Shown here in pieces: positions 1 to 10,187 of a DNA stretch of 64,000 bases. Position 1 is the first letter of the stretch. Every line of letters begins with the position of its first letter. The DNA is from Adiantum capillus-veneris (lineage: Eukaryota > Streptophyta > Polypodiopsida > Polypodiales > Pteridaceae). Made by a program: the position numbers and the translations under genes. The notes under the pieces were generated by a model. The model searched no databases. It worked only from the letters and a program-made list of their open reading frames with translations, and had not been told where the DNA came from. The DNA is taken from assembly GCA_014529385.2 (NCBI GenBank), contig CM043959.1:93816529-93880528 (forward strand), given 5' to 3'.

Positions 1-109
1 GTCAGACTCTCCCTATGCTTAACCACATGGTGTGCTTGAATGCTATTGGTTGGGCTAAAGAGGATTCTAATGAGCTTCTAGCTCCACCCAACAAATATCT
101 AGATATTTT

Positions 110-156
<47 letters not shown>

Positions 157-1017
157 AGGGGTAAGGAGGACACTTGTCCAAAGACTACCCATGTACTTGA
201 ATGCATGTTGCATGTGATTGGCTAGGGGGGAGAGAGGTCCAATGAGCTTCAAACATGCTACAACTCACCCCATGCAAGCAAGGGGGGTGCTTGGGGGATA
301 TACACCACACACACACTCATTTTGTGGATTCATTCTCACTTGGTGAAAGTTGAGGAGCTCCACCTCCTTCTCCAAGCTTGTGAGAAGTGAGATCATACAC
401 CAACACTCTTGGCTATGGATTGCAAATCCAACCAAGAGCCATGCTTCAATGCTTAAGCTTGCCATCTTCTCCATCTTCATTACTATGCTATTATGTATGC
501 TAGCAAGAAGAGTGATGATAAGTGAAGAACTATTTCTTTCTCCTATGGAATGTTTCTTCTTCCTCTTCCCCATCCTCATTCCCCGCTAGCTCTCTCCACC
601 TTCGAAGGTGTTTGAGGCCTTGGGACTTAGGCTTGGGATAGTTAATGCTTTCTATAAAGTTTATGTTATGCTTGTGATGCATGTAACTTTCCATCTTCAT
701 TGCATCACCTAGGTCACAAGGAACACAAAGATTGTATTGTACCAAGTCTCTCTTGATGGGAGAAACTATAATACAAATGCCTATTGGAGGGGAGACCGCC
801 GGCTCCGTATGAATCCAGTCCTCAACTATTGTCATGTTCTCTAAACTCTCTCTCTCTCTTGCAAAAGTATTATCATGCCAAGTTAACTAAGTACCATGTT
901 TATGTTGCTACCATCAATTAAGTTCACCCGCTATGCTCACAAAGTAATCTCGCAAAAGTGCTTCATCTAATTTCCTAATTCTGCTACTCTCAAAGTTCAT
1001 AGGCCATTCCCATTACA
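1..1017 (+). repeat. LTR of Ty3/gypsy family A, plus orientation, left end off window
   Basis: This is the reverse complement of the repeat at 2890-4276, 10188-11770 and 15072-20273. It ends with the LTR terminus CCCATTACA followed by TTGGTA, the first six bases of the primer-binding site. It contains a (CT)n tract at 114-155 and a short CA-rich tract near 300-316. Short open frames within it (for example 265-835 on the minus strand) recur in every LTR copy and are not conserved as protein, so I treat them as non-coding. The sequence joins abruptly to the opposite orientation at 1018-1024. Confidence 0.8.
114..155. repeat. (CT)n microsatellite inside LTR
   Basis: An uninterrupted CT run of about 21 units. 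The same place in other LTR copies (around 11093-11102, 42104-42119) has only a few GA/CT units, so this is a copy-specific expansion. Confidence 0.95.
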
Positions 1018-1187
1018 TTGGTACCCCTATTGAGATGCAACCATCTCTCCTTTTAGTCCCTTGTTGAGATAGATCTAGAAGCACATATCTCTATTCTAAC
1101 TCTTGTTCCCGTTTATTCTCCCACATTAAATGATCAACTTAATATAAGAAAATCATTTGGTAAAGTTAGATATTATATTTTATGACA
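1018..1187 (-). repeat. LTR 3'-part fragment of family A, minus orientation
   Basis: Starts with a PBS remnant TTGGTA fused to CCCCTATTGAGATGC, which belongs deep inside the LTR. It runs to the LTR terminus TTATGACA at 1187. The following pyrimidine tract (1188-1201) is the complement of a polypurine tract, which shows that the element reads on the minus strand. Confidence 0.75.
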
Positions 1188-1696
1188 TTACCTCTCTCTT
1201 GAAATCATAGTCGTCCTCGACTATGAGGTAAAAGAGATAAAGCCATAGTCATTAGTCAATTTGTCTTAGCGGGTAGAGGATCCCTTTTTATCGTACGACA
1301 TCATTCCAAGATGAATGACTAATCCATTTGGTGCTTGGGAGACATAGTTTCCGCAAGCATGTCTGCTCTTTACTTCATACCATACTTCCAAAGTAGAGTG
1401 ACAAGTTCTACTTGGTGTTTGGGAGACGTCGTCACCACACCATGATTCTACACATGCATACTGTTTAGATTTGTTTCACAATAAAAAGAGAACTAGTCTT
1501 ATAAGACAAAAATATTTTTCATTTAAAATGCATTTTCCTATGCTTACTCTAGTGCAACATTGTAAGCATTGACAAGGTTCATATTATACTTAAGCTAGGT
1601 TCCTTACATCCATTTAGAATCTTTAAAAGGATAATTCTTTAACTTAATAAGATATCTTCAGATAATCTTACCGTTTTTTAATACCTTGTCTTCATG
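1188..1696 (-). mobile_element. Family A 3' untranslated internal region with polypurine tract
   Basis: TTACCTCTCTCTTG at 1188-1201 is the complement of the polypurine tract next to the 3' LTR. The rest lies between the end of the integrase frame (stop at 1697-1699) and this tract and is non-coding. A stretch resembling 1260-1360 recurs at 4340-4445. I see no gene here. Confidence 0.6.
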
Positions 1697-2060
1697 TCAT
1701 AGGGTGGACTTAGATTGAAGTACTTCTTCTTGATCTTCGATTTTTGGAGGGTCTGCAACTATTGCTTCTTTTGATGGTGCTACTTTATAAGGCTTACGTA
1801 GGCTCTCATGGAAAGCATTGTGTATGATCCAATGGTTGGGCAACTTCAATTGATAAGCCATCTCATTGATTGGCTTAAGAATTTAAAAAGGACCATAGTG
1901 TCTTTTTTCTAGTTTAGCATAATACTCTTCGTGGCCCGAAGGGTTCTTGCCCGTAGTATGCCTTAGATGAGCCTTGAGAAACTTTAGCAAGATCCAATCA
2001 TTTTTCATAAAGGCTAAGGCTCTTCTATGCTTATTAGCAATATCCCATTTTGCCTTTGCT
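1697..2060 (-). pseudogene. Ty3/gypsy integrase C-terminal fragment
   Basis: Read on the minus strand the frame gives AKWDIANKHRRALAFMKNDW, then RHYGPF-stop-ILKPINEMAYQLKLP, then a short tail ending in a stop at 1697-1699. The GPF...I...INxxAYxLxLP pattern is the GPY/F module at the end of Ty3/gypsy integrases, which follows the catalytic core and contacts DNA. One in-frame TAA replaces a codon just after GPF. Only the last ~120 codons remain; the core and zinc finger are absent because the sequence inverts at about 2062. It is non-functional. Confidence 0.75.
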
Positions 2061-2061
2061 T

Positions 2062-2160
2062 TGAGGACGACTATAATTTCAAGAGAGAGGTAATGTCATA
2101 AAATATAATAATTAACTATACCAAATGATTTTCTTATATTAAACTAACCATTTAATGTGG
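2062..2160 (+). repeat. Inverted sliver: polypurine tract plus LTR start, plus orientation
   Basis: CAAGAGAGAGGTAA followed by TGTCATAAAATATA (LTR start at 2094) is the exact reverse complement of the PPT/LTR junction at 1187-1201. It is flanked on both sides by minus-oriented family A sequence, so about 100 bp has been inverted or patched in. The right junction (GTGGGAGCCACAT) sits where LTR and gag sequences share TGG(G)AG. Confidence 0.7.
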
Positions 2161-2475
2161 GAGCCACATCTTCGAAGGAACTTAGGAATTCATTAATTTC
2201 TTGTTCTTTGGATTCCTCCTCTGTATGGGAGAGATTCTTCTTTTGGGGTTCTCATCAAGAGGCCACCTAAGCTCTCTTTCCTCTTGGAGAGGAAAGGAAA
2301 TCCCATAAGCACGAAGTTGCTGAGTAACTTCGGCTTGCAAAGCAGGGTTTCCCATCGCTTGTTGCAACCTAGTAACAAGATAATTAACAAACATGGGGGC
2401 ATCATCATTAGCACCTTTATGTGCAAAATCAAAGTTATCAATGTTCATTCTACTCTCTTGGTTATTGTCAGCCAT
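2161..2475 (-). pseudogene. Family A Gag N-terminus fragment
   Basis: The Gag start MADNNQESRMNIDNFDF is followed by a short acidic/Gln-rich stretch (NYLVTRLQQAMGNP) and a basic region. The same N-terminus recurs at 9777, 14658 and 46106. About 105 codons are present before the frame is cut at the inversion junction near 2161. I chose the ATG at 2475 because it matches the start shared by all copies; an upstream in-frame Met exists but is not conserved. Its role would be the capsid precursor of a Ty3/gypsy element. Confidence 0.75.
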
Positions 2476-2876
2476 GTTAATTAAACTTATGTGTTTACAT
2501 AGTGTATGCTTTGGCAATTAGAAACCTTAGTTGCTACTCCTCTTAGCCTTTGAAAATAGACACTTAAGTATCTACACCCACGGCTCGAATTGGTTAATTA
2601 TAGAGAGTAGTGGAGTGAGTCTAGCATATCACAGTTGTCGAGGGGTAGCTCCTTTCGGACTTCTTATGGCTCAATAATGGTAAAGCCGTAGGCAAGTCTA
2701 AAAAGACTCCATTATTAAGACCAAAGCTCCCGAGGTGTGCACCATATCCCACATAGTGGGCTCAACAAAACTAATAATAGATCCCACTCCCACTTTCCCT
2801 AATATAATTTAAAAAATCAACCATTAATAGGCTACTTAAGGACCTCTCTTCTTAAAAAAGAAAAGAGAAACCAAAT
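2476..2876 (-). mobile_element. Family A leader between PBS and gag
   Basis: Non-coding leader repeated at 9778-10174 and 14659-15058, including the shared stretch GGCTCAATAATGGTAAAGCC. No gene is visible. Confidence 0.6.
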
Positions 2877-2888
2877 GCTTTGATACCA
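2877..2888 (-). promoter_or_regulatory. Primer-binding site, initiator-Met-type
   Basis: The minus strand reads TGGTATCAAAGC, one mismatch from the canonical plant PBS TGGTATCAGAGC that pairs with the 3' end of initiator tRNA-Met. It lies one base from the LTR terminus at 2890, the expected position for minus-strand priming. Confidence 0.8.
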
Positions 2889-2889
2889 A

Positions 2890-4276
2890 TGTAATAGAAA
2901 TGGCCTATGAACTTTGAGTATCAGAATTAGGAAATTAGATGAAGCACTTATGTGAGATTACTTTGTGAGCATAGTGGGTGAACTTAGTTGATGTTAGCAA
3001 CATAAACATGGTACTAAGTTAACTTGGCATGAACAATACTTTTTCAAGAGAAAGAGTTTAGAGAACATGACAATAGTTGAGAATCGGATTCATACGAGGC
3101 CAATCCCCCCTCCAATAGGCATTTTGAATATAGTTTCTCCCATCAAGAGAGACTTGGTACAATACAATCTTTGTGTTCCTTGTGACCTAGGTGATTCAAT
3201 GAAGATGGAAAGCTTCATGCATCACAAACATAACATAAACTTTGTAGAAAGCATTAACTATCCCAAGCCTCAGTCCCAAGGCCTCAAACACCTCGGAAGG
3301 TGGAGAGAGCTAGCAAGGAATGAGGGTAGGGAAGAGGAAGAAGAAACATTCCATAGGAGAAAGAAATAGTTACTCACCTATCATCACTCTTCTTGCTAGC
3401 ATAAATAATACCATAGTAATGAAGATGGAGAAGATGGCAAGCTTAAGCATTGAAGCATGGCTCTTGGTTGGATTTGTAGTCTCTCACTTCTCACAAGCTT
3501 GGAGAACGAGGTGGAGTTCCTCTACTTTCACCAAGTGAGAATCAATCCACAAAATCAGTGTGTGTAAGGTGTATATCCCCCCAGCACCCCCTTTGCTTGC
3601 TTGGGATGACATGGGTAGTCTTTGGACAAGTTTCCTCCTTACCCCTTAGAGAACCTTATCCCCCATGCATAGGAAGCTTCTCAAGCACCTTCCTAATTAA
3701 GTATGACAAGCACTTCAAGTATCTTAGTCATCAAGCATGACAAGGACCTCAAGCACCTTAGTCCTCAAGCACAACAAGCACCTCAAGCACCTTAGTCATC
3801 AAGCACGACAAGAACCTCAAGCACCTTAGTCATCAAGCACGACAAGAACCTCATGCTTAGGTTGGGTTCCCACCTCAAGCTTAGCCCTAGCTTGCCTAAG
3901 GTCAAAGGAATTTTAACACTAACCATTGGAGGTCTTTAATGAAGCTAACCCTAAGGTCTTTTAAGCTCCATTAAATGCACGTTGCTCTTTGATAGACTAC
4001 CTCCTTTTGGACCCCTATTGAGATATAACCATCTCTCCTCTTGGTCCCCTGTTGGGGTAAGTCTAGAAGCACTTATGGCACATTGCTCTTTGATAGACCA
4101 TCTTCTTTTGGGCCCCTATTGAGATGCAACCATCTCTCCTTTTGATCCCGTATTGAGATAGGTCTAGAAGCACATGTCTCTATTCTAACTCTTGTTCCCG
4201 TTTATTCTCACACATTAAATTATCAGTTTAATATGAGAAAATCATTTGGTATAGTTAGATATTATATTTTATGACA
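2890..4276 (-). repeat. Complete LTR of Ty3/gypsy family A (5' LTR, minus element)
   Basis: Starts TGTAATAG and ends TTATGACA (TG...CA), with the PBS on one side and the polypurine complement TTACCTCTCTCTTG on the other. Because both an upstream gag start (left) and a PPT (right) abut it, this LTR is shared by two element bodies. It contains short (TG)n near 3550-3566 and a CAAGCACGACAAG-type minisatellite at about 3690-3860. Two near-repeats of CCCCTATTGAGAT lie near 4010-4170. Length is 1387 bp. Confidence 0.85.
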
Positions 4277-4450
4277 TTACCTCTCTCTTGACATCATAGT
4301 CGTCCTCCACTATGAGGTAAAAGAGATAAAGCCATACTCATTAGTCAATTGGTCTTAGCGGCTAGAGGATCCCTTTTCACCCTACGATATCATTCCAAGA
4401 TGTATGACTAATCCATTTGGTGCTTGGGAGACATAGGTGCCGCAAGCATG
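4277..4450 (-). mobile_element. Family A 3' internal end, minus orientation
   Basis: PPT complement at 4277-4290, then sequence matching 1202-1360. It ends at an inversion junction near 4445-4455, after which gag runs on the plus strand. Confidence 0.65.
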
Positions 4451-5590
4451 TCTCCTCGTTACCCCAAAAGGGAAGAGAGGAAACAAAGGAAGAAAAGGGG
4501 AAGAAAGAGGTCACCCTCTTCTCCTTCTTCTTCACCTTCCTCCTCTACCGATGAAAGCTATGGCTATTCTCCTAGAGAATACAAGAGAGGAGGACATCGC
4601 AAATCTTACCCTGCATGGCGAAGGTCACAAAAGCTAAAGAAGTTCAAAGAGGAAGGAAAGAGTATCTCTTTTCTCACCTATGATGGCACCTTTGGTGCTA
4701 CCGACAAAGTATTGGCCTTCATCCAACACTTTGATGCGGCCTTTGAAGACGAGGGCTTCACGTAGTCCTCCAAGCTACGCCATGTAGCTATGCACTTCCA
4801 AAAATAGACTCCTCAATGGTGGGCTAGCCTTTGTGTGGCAACAGTGAAGCCCCAAAGACATAGAAAACTCTACGAGTTTCCATCATGAAGCAATTCCTTG
4901 CAAGCGATGCAAAGGACAAAGTGCTCACTGAATGACAGAGTTTGAGTCTTCTCTCTCATGAGTCTATCCACAAATATGTGGACAAGTTTTGGGATTATAT
5001 CTCAAGGCTATTGTCTTTCAAAAGATAGACTTTGCAGAGCAAAAATTACAATTCTTTGCGGGATTACCAAAGAGATGGCTGAGTATGTCAACTCTCAACG
5101 GCCTGGTTCTATCACCGAAGTAATATACCACACCATGGTTGCTTTGCACAGCAATTTCTAACAGGGGTCTAGATGGAGTGTCAAGCCCGTGGAAAATAAA
5201 GACAAAAGTGATGCCAAGAGGAAAGCCAATGCCCAAAATTCTTACCAAGGCTATTCCAACAACAACAATTGGTCCAAGGAGAAGGGAGTTTACAAAGGTA
5301 AATATAAACTCTCTCCTAACAAGCTACAAGCTTTTTGTAAGGACCAGAAATGTTTTAAGCGTGGGAAGCAAGGCCATGGTTATCATCCTTGCCCCAAGAG
5401 AATTGCCCACAATGAGACTCGTAGAGCCTCTATGTTTGAAGCTCCAAAAGAGGATTCTCATTGCCAAGGATTTCTCCTTTCCTATGCTTGGGGAAAGATG
5501 GAAGAGCATGATGCCTTTATTTTGTTTGACCCTGGTTCAACTCACAACTTCATATCCACGGAGTTGACCACTAAGCCAAGCTAACAAGCC
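4450..5590 (+). pseudogene. Family A gag-protease pseudogene, plus orientation
   Basis: The frame opens in an Arg/Ser-rich stretch (KRSPSSPSSSPSSS), followed by ISFLTYDGTFG...KVLAFIQHFDAAF, the capsid-like region. Then come a zinc knuckle (CFKRGKQGHGYHPC, whose second Cys is changed to Arg) and ILFDPGSTHNFIS, the aspartic-protease start (DPG in place of the usual DSG/DTG). Several stops interrupt it, including TAG and TGA near 4805-4935. At 4935-4937, where three other copies have TGA, this one has CAG. The capsid N-terminus is missing. It is non-functional. Confidence 0.75.
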
Positions 5591-6118
5591 CACGAGATGG
5601 GAGATGCATTGAAAGACAATGGAGCTATCAAGGGACAAGACATCTCTATTACTTCCTTAATTGAAAAATTAAGGCTTCATGTCCAAAGCTATGTGGACAA
5701 AAAGGATTTATTCACCTCCCCTCTCAAACATGAGAATGTTATCATTGGGGCAATATGGTTTAACCGCATGGCTTCCAACACCCTAAAAGGAGACTCTACT
5801 TCACCTATAGGGAAGAGAGCATGTATACAGATGCTAATGAGTTGGGGAACACCATATCCCTACAATATATGGAATCAAGAGGAATTAGAGTTGTCTAACT
5901 TCCTAAATGGATTCCAAGATTTTTTCGTTGATGACATCCCTAGTGAGCTACCTCTAAAATGAGGGATGATGACCATGCAATTGAGCTCCTACCAAGAAGC
6001 TCACCACCTAACAAGTCTCCTTATCAAGTTTCACAAGCTCAACAAGAGGATATCATGAGGCAAGTGCATGAATTGGTGAGAAAAGGGATGGTGAGGTCTA
6101 GCTCCTCTCCATTTTGTT
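5591..6118 (+). pseudogene. Family A protease end and reverse-transcriptase N-terminus, plus orientation
   Basis: A second frame gives GDALKDNGAIKGQD...LRLHVQSYVDKKDLF...NVIIGAIWFNRMA, the protease C-terminal half (V-I-G-A-x-W replaces the usual LG-R-PW). From 5959 the frame MRDDDHAIELLPRSSPPNK...MRQVHELVRKGMVRSSSSPF is the start of RT, matching 7922 and 12780 on the minus strand. RT stops at 6118, where unrelated or inverted sequence begins. Confidence 0.7.
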
Positions 6119-6239
6119 GACCATTGCTGAGTCTGCTCTACTGACCAAGACTTTAAGTACGTAATTACATCCTTTGCAATAGGGAAGAAAAAAGAACCAT
6201 TCACCTTGAAGGATGGTTATCTTCCAAATGGCAATAAGC
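6119..6239. other. Junction sequence between plus and minus pol fragments
   Basis: About 120 bp that match neither flanking pol segment clearly. It lies between the plus-oriented RT start and minus-oriented RT, so it probably records the rearrangement. Confidence 0.4.
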
Positions 6240-6780
6240 TTCTCAAAAGCTTCTTGCACATTTGCAATCCATGAATACTTAACGTTCTTTTTTTTTCTGT
6301 TAAGTTATGTAATGGCCCTGCTATTAGCAAGATTTTTTTCTATGAAGCATCTATAGTATGCACACATACCTATGAATCTTCGTACCTTCTCTAGATTCCT
6401 TCGATTAGGCCATCCTTTTATTATCTCTAACTTTGTTGGATCCATACGGATGCCATATTTAGAGATAATGTGACCTAAATATTGAATCTCTTGTAGGAAA
6501 AATTCACTTTTCTTTTGATTAATGAAAAGCTTATTCTCTCTCACAACTTGAAAGATTACCTGGAGGTGTCCCTTGTACTCCTCAAGAGAACTTGAATGGC
6601 CTGAAGATTTTTGTCCATCACGAGTTTGAATGTGTCTGGAGAATTTGTCATGCCAAAACTTGTAAATTATCAAATAGATCTTCTACCCACAACACGGGAA
6701 ATCTATTTTTGATAGTGATCTTATTTAGTGCTCTCAACACACATGTGATATGTGTCATCTTTCTTTTGCCATAAAAGATA
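6240..6780 (-). pseudogene. Family A reverse transcriptase fragment, duplicate
   Basis: Minus frames give SSSLEEYKGHLQVIFQVVREN, LFINQKKSEFFLQEIQYLGH and KLEIIKGWPNRRNLEKVRRF. These are the RT thumb/connection region of Ty3/gypsy Pol. Upstream the frame passes directly from DNLQVLA-like to HAPDAFKL-like sequence, so the palm with the catalytic YxDD box is absent. The same loss is seen at 7620 and 12478. It sits downstream of an RNase H fragment, the wrong order for one element, so it belongs to a separate copy. Confidence 0.75.
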
Positions 6781-6789
6781 GATCATTGT

Positions 6790-7163
6790 GAGTTGCAATA
6801 GACACCACATTTACCCTTGGTCATTGTGAAAGTGCATTGACCACTTGATCGTGCTTGCCAACAAGGTGAGCAATATGAAATTTAAATTGCAAAAGAAAAT
6901 TTTCCCACCTCATTTGTTTATTGGAGAGCTTGGTTTGTGTCATGAAGTTCTCGAGGCTTTGTGATCCATTCATAGGATGAATGGAGTCCCCAAGAGATAG
7001 TGTTTCCACGTGTTTAGGGCATATAGAATAGCTAGTATCTTTTTTTCATATTTGCCCAATACTCACTTATCGAAGTCGAGTCTTTGACTCTCATATGCTA
7101 TGGCATGCCCTTCTTGAAGCAAAATAGGTTGAAGGCAATCACCACAAGCATCACATTGGACCT
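6790..7163 (-). pseudogene. Family A RNase H fragment
   Basis: On the minus strand: VQCDACGDCLQPILLQEGHA, then AIAYESQRLDF, NTWKHYLLGTPFILRM-like sequence and NKQMRWENFLLQFKFHIAHL ending HDQVVNALSQ. This is the Ty3/gypsy RNase H domain that degrades the RNA strand during reverse transcription. Its first Asp survives within CDA. Stops and a frameshift interrupt it. Confidence 0.7.
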
Positions 7164-7922
7164 CAAATGGATTTGAGAGATCTAGTAGTGTGAGCACACA
7201 TTGAGAGATAAGCTTCTTCAAAAGCTTCTTGCACTTTTATAGTCCATGAATACTTAACGTTATTTTTTGTTAAGTCATGTAATGGGCTTGTTGTTAGCGA
7301 GATTTTTTTTTTAATGAAGCGTCTATAGTATACACACATACCTATGAAGCTTCGTACCTCCTGTAGATTCCTTGGATTAGGCCATCCTTTTATTATCTCT
7401 AATTTTGTTGCATCCATATGGGTGACATCTTTAGAGATAATGTGACCTAAATATTGAATCTCTTGTAGGAAAAATTCTCTTTTCTTTTGATTAATGGAAA
7501 GCTTATTCTTTCTCACAACTTGAAAGATAACCTGGAGGTGTCGCTTGTAGTCCTCAAGAGAATTTGAATGGCCTAAAGACTTTTGCCCATCAAGAGTTTG
7601 AATGCGTCTGGAGCATGTGTCAGGCCAAAACTTGTAACTTATCAAATAGATATTTTACCCGCATTACGAGAAATCTATTGTTGATAGTGATCTTACTTAG
7701 TGCTCTATAGTCGACACACATGTGATATGTGTTGTATTTCTTTTGCACTAAAAGTAATGGTGAACAAAATGGAGAGGAGCTAGACCTCACCATCCCTTTT
7801 TCCACCAATTCATGCACTTGCCTCATGATCTCCTCTCGTTGAGCTTGTGAAACTCGATAAGGAGGCTTGTTAGGCAGTGAGCTTCCTGGTAGGAGCTCAA
7901 TTGCATGGTCATCATCCCTCAT
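7163..7922 (-). pseudogene. Family A reverse transcriptase with palm deletion
   Basis: Starts MRDDDHAIELLPGSS at 7922. It contains EEIMRQVHELVEKGMV, CSPLLLVQKKYNTYHMCVDYRALSKI, and then jumps at about 7640 to thumb sequence (SNSLEDYKRHLQVIF...FIGMCVYYRRFI). The CVDYRxLNKIT block is RT motif typical of Ty3/gypsy. The segment between DKLQ and the thumb, which carries the catalytic YIDD, is missing, and a stop and frameshift sit at the junction. It cannot encode active RT. Confidence 0.8.
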
Positions 7923-8303
7923 TTTAGAGGTAGCTCACTAGGGATGTCATCAATGCAAACATCTTGGGACCCATTTAGGAAATTAGACAAGTCTAATTCC
8001 TCTTGATTCCCTTTATTGCAAGAATATGGTGTTCCCCGACTCATTAGCATCTATGTACATGCTCTTTTTTCGGTAGGTAAAGTAGATTCTCCTTTCAAGG
8101 AAATTCATGTTGGAAGCCATGTGGTTAAACCATGGTGCCCCAACGATAACATTCTCATGTTTGAGAGGGGAGATGAAGAATTCCTTTTTGTCCACATAGC
8201 TTTGGACATGAAGCCTTAATTTTCCAATTAAGGACGTAACTGAGACGTCTTGTCCCTTGATAGCTCCATTGGTTTTCAATGCATCTCCCATCTCGTGGGC
8301 TTG
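7923..8303 (-). pseudogene. Family A protease C-terminal half and linker
   Basis: Frame GDALKTNGAIKGQDVSVTSL...LRLHVQSYVDKKEFF...NVIVGAPWFNHMA, equivalent to 5597-5960 and 12871-13130. NVIVGAPWF corresponds to the flap-side strand near the end of retroviral-type aspartic proteases. Broken by a stop and frameshift. Confidence 0.65.
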
Positions 8304-9777
8304 TTAGCTTGGCTTGGTGGTAAAATCCGTGGATATGAAGTTGTGCGTTGAACCAGGGTCAAACAAAATAAAGGCATCATGCTCTTGCATCTTTCCCCAA
8401 GTATAGGAAAGGAGAAATCCTTGGCAATGAGCATCCTCTTTTGGAGCTTCAAACATAGAGGCTCTATGAGTCTCATTGCGGGAAATTCTCTTGGGGCAAG
8501 GATGATAACCATGTCCTTGCTCCCCACACTTAAAACATTTGTAGTCTTGACGAAAAGCTTCTAGCTCTTTAGGAGAGAGTTTATATTTATCTTTGTAAAC
8601 TCCCTTCTCCTTGGACCGATTGTTATTGTTGTTGGAATAGCCTTGATAAGAATTTTGGGCATTGGTTTCCCCCTTGGCATCACTCTTCTCTTTATTTTCC
8701 ATGGGCTTGACATTCCATCTAGCCCCTTGTTGGAAATTGATGTGCGAAGCAACCATGGCGTGGTGGATTACTTTGGTGATAGAACCAAGCCGTTGAGAGT
8801 TGACATACTCGGCCATCTGTTTGGGTAATCCACACAGAGTTGTTGCTTTTGCTCAGCAAAGTCTATCTTTTGAAAGATAGTAGCCTTGAGATGTAAATCC
8901 CAAAACTTGTCCACATATTTATGGATAGACTCATAAAAGAGAAGCTTTAAACTTCACCATTTGGTAAGCACTTTGTCCTTTGCATCACTTGCAAGGAATT
9001 TCTTCATGATGGAAAATCGTAGAGTTTTCCATGTCTTTGCGGCTTCGCCCTTGCCACGAAGGCTAGCCCACCATTGACGAGCCGATTTTTGGAAGTGCAT
9101 AGCTACATGGTGTAGCTTGGAAGACTCCGTGAAGCCCTCGTCTCCAAAGGCCGCATCAAATTGTTGGATGAAGGCCAATAACTTTGCCGGTAGCACCAAA
9201 GATTCCATCATAGGTGAGAAAAGAGATACTCTTTCCTCCCTCTTTGAGCTTCTTTAGCTTTTGTGACCTTCGCCATGTAGGGTAAGATTTGCGATGTCCT
9301 CCCCTCTTATATTCTCTAGGAGAATAGCCATAGCTTTCATCGGTAGAGGAGGAAGGTGAAGAAGAAGGAGAAGAGGGTGATCTCTTTCTTGCCTTTTCTT
9401 CCTTGGTTTCCTCTCTTCCCTTTTGGAGTAATGAGCAGAAGGACTATGGGTTAACCATTTCCTCTTGGGAGGAGTTGGCAATGGTTTAGTACGCCTTCTT
9501 CATGGAGCCACATATTCGGAGGAATTTAGGAGAGAGTCTTCTTTTGGGGTTCTCATCAAGAGGCCTCCTAAACTCTCTCTCCTCTTGGAGAGGAAAGGAA
9601 ATCCCATAAGCACGAAGTTGCTAAGTAACTTCGGCTTGCAAAGCAGGGTTGCCCATAGCTTATTGAAACCTAGTAACAAGATAATTAAAAAAACATGGGG
9701 GCATCATCATTGGCACCTTTATGTGAAAACTCAAAGTTATCAATGTTCATTCAACTCTCTTGGTTATTGTCAGTCAT
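8304..9777 (-). pseudogene. Family A gag and protease start
   Basis: Start MTDNNQES at 9777. In order: Lys/Arg/Ser-rich region (9254-9480), capsid-like LLAFIQQFDAAFGDEGFTES...SARQWWASLRGKGEA (8990-9210), IHKYVDKFWDLHLK, Asn-rich spacer, an intact CCHC zinc knuckle CFKCGEQGHGYHPC, and the protease start ILFDPGSTHNFIS. A TGA at 8954-8956 after LTKW interrupts the capsid; the same stop occurs at 13805-13807 and 47147-47149. Other frameshifts are present. It is the precursor for capsid and nucleocapsid of a defective element. Confidence 0.8.
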
Positions 9778-10174
9778 GTTAATTAAACTTGTGTGTTTAC
9801 TTAGTATATGCTTTGGCAATTAGAAACCTTAGTTGCTACTCCTCTTAGCTTTTGAAAATAGGCACTTAAGTATCTACACCCACGGCTCGAATTGCTTAAT
9901 TATAGAGAGTAGTGGAGTGAGTCTAGCAGAAGTTGCCGGGGGGTAGCTCCTTTTGGACTTGTTATGGCTCAATAATGGTAAAGCCGTAGGCAAGTCAAAA
10001 AAGACTCCATTATTAAGACCAAAGCTCCCGAGGTGTGCACCATATCCCACATAGTGGGCTCAACAAAACCAATAATAGATCCCAGTCCCACCTACCCTAA
10101 TATAATTAATTAAAACAACCATTAATAGGCTACTTAAGGACCTCTCTTCTTAAGAAAGAAAAGAGAAACCAAAT
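9778..10174 (-). mobile_element. Family A leader
   Basis: Non-coding leader equivalent to 2476-2876, with the shared block on the state of the mononucleotide-free stretch GGTAAAGCCGTAGGCAAG. No gene. Confidence 0.6.
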
Positions 10175-10186
10175 GCTTTGATACCA
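10175..10186 (-). promoter_or_regulatory. Primer-binding site
   Basis: TGGTATCAAAGC on the minus strand, one base from the LTR start at 10188; same as at 2877 and 15059. Confidence 0.8.
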
Positions 10187-10187
10187 A

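Noticed and set aside
265-835. Conserved small proteins in the LTR (also at 3067-3538, 10374-10962, 15261-15870)
   Set aside because: They recur only because the LTR is repeated; frames and lengths differ between copies and include microsatellite translation.
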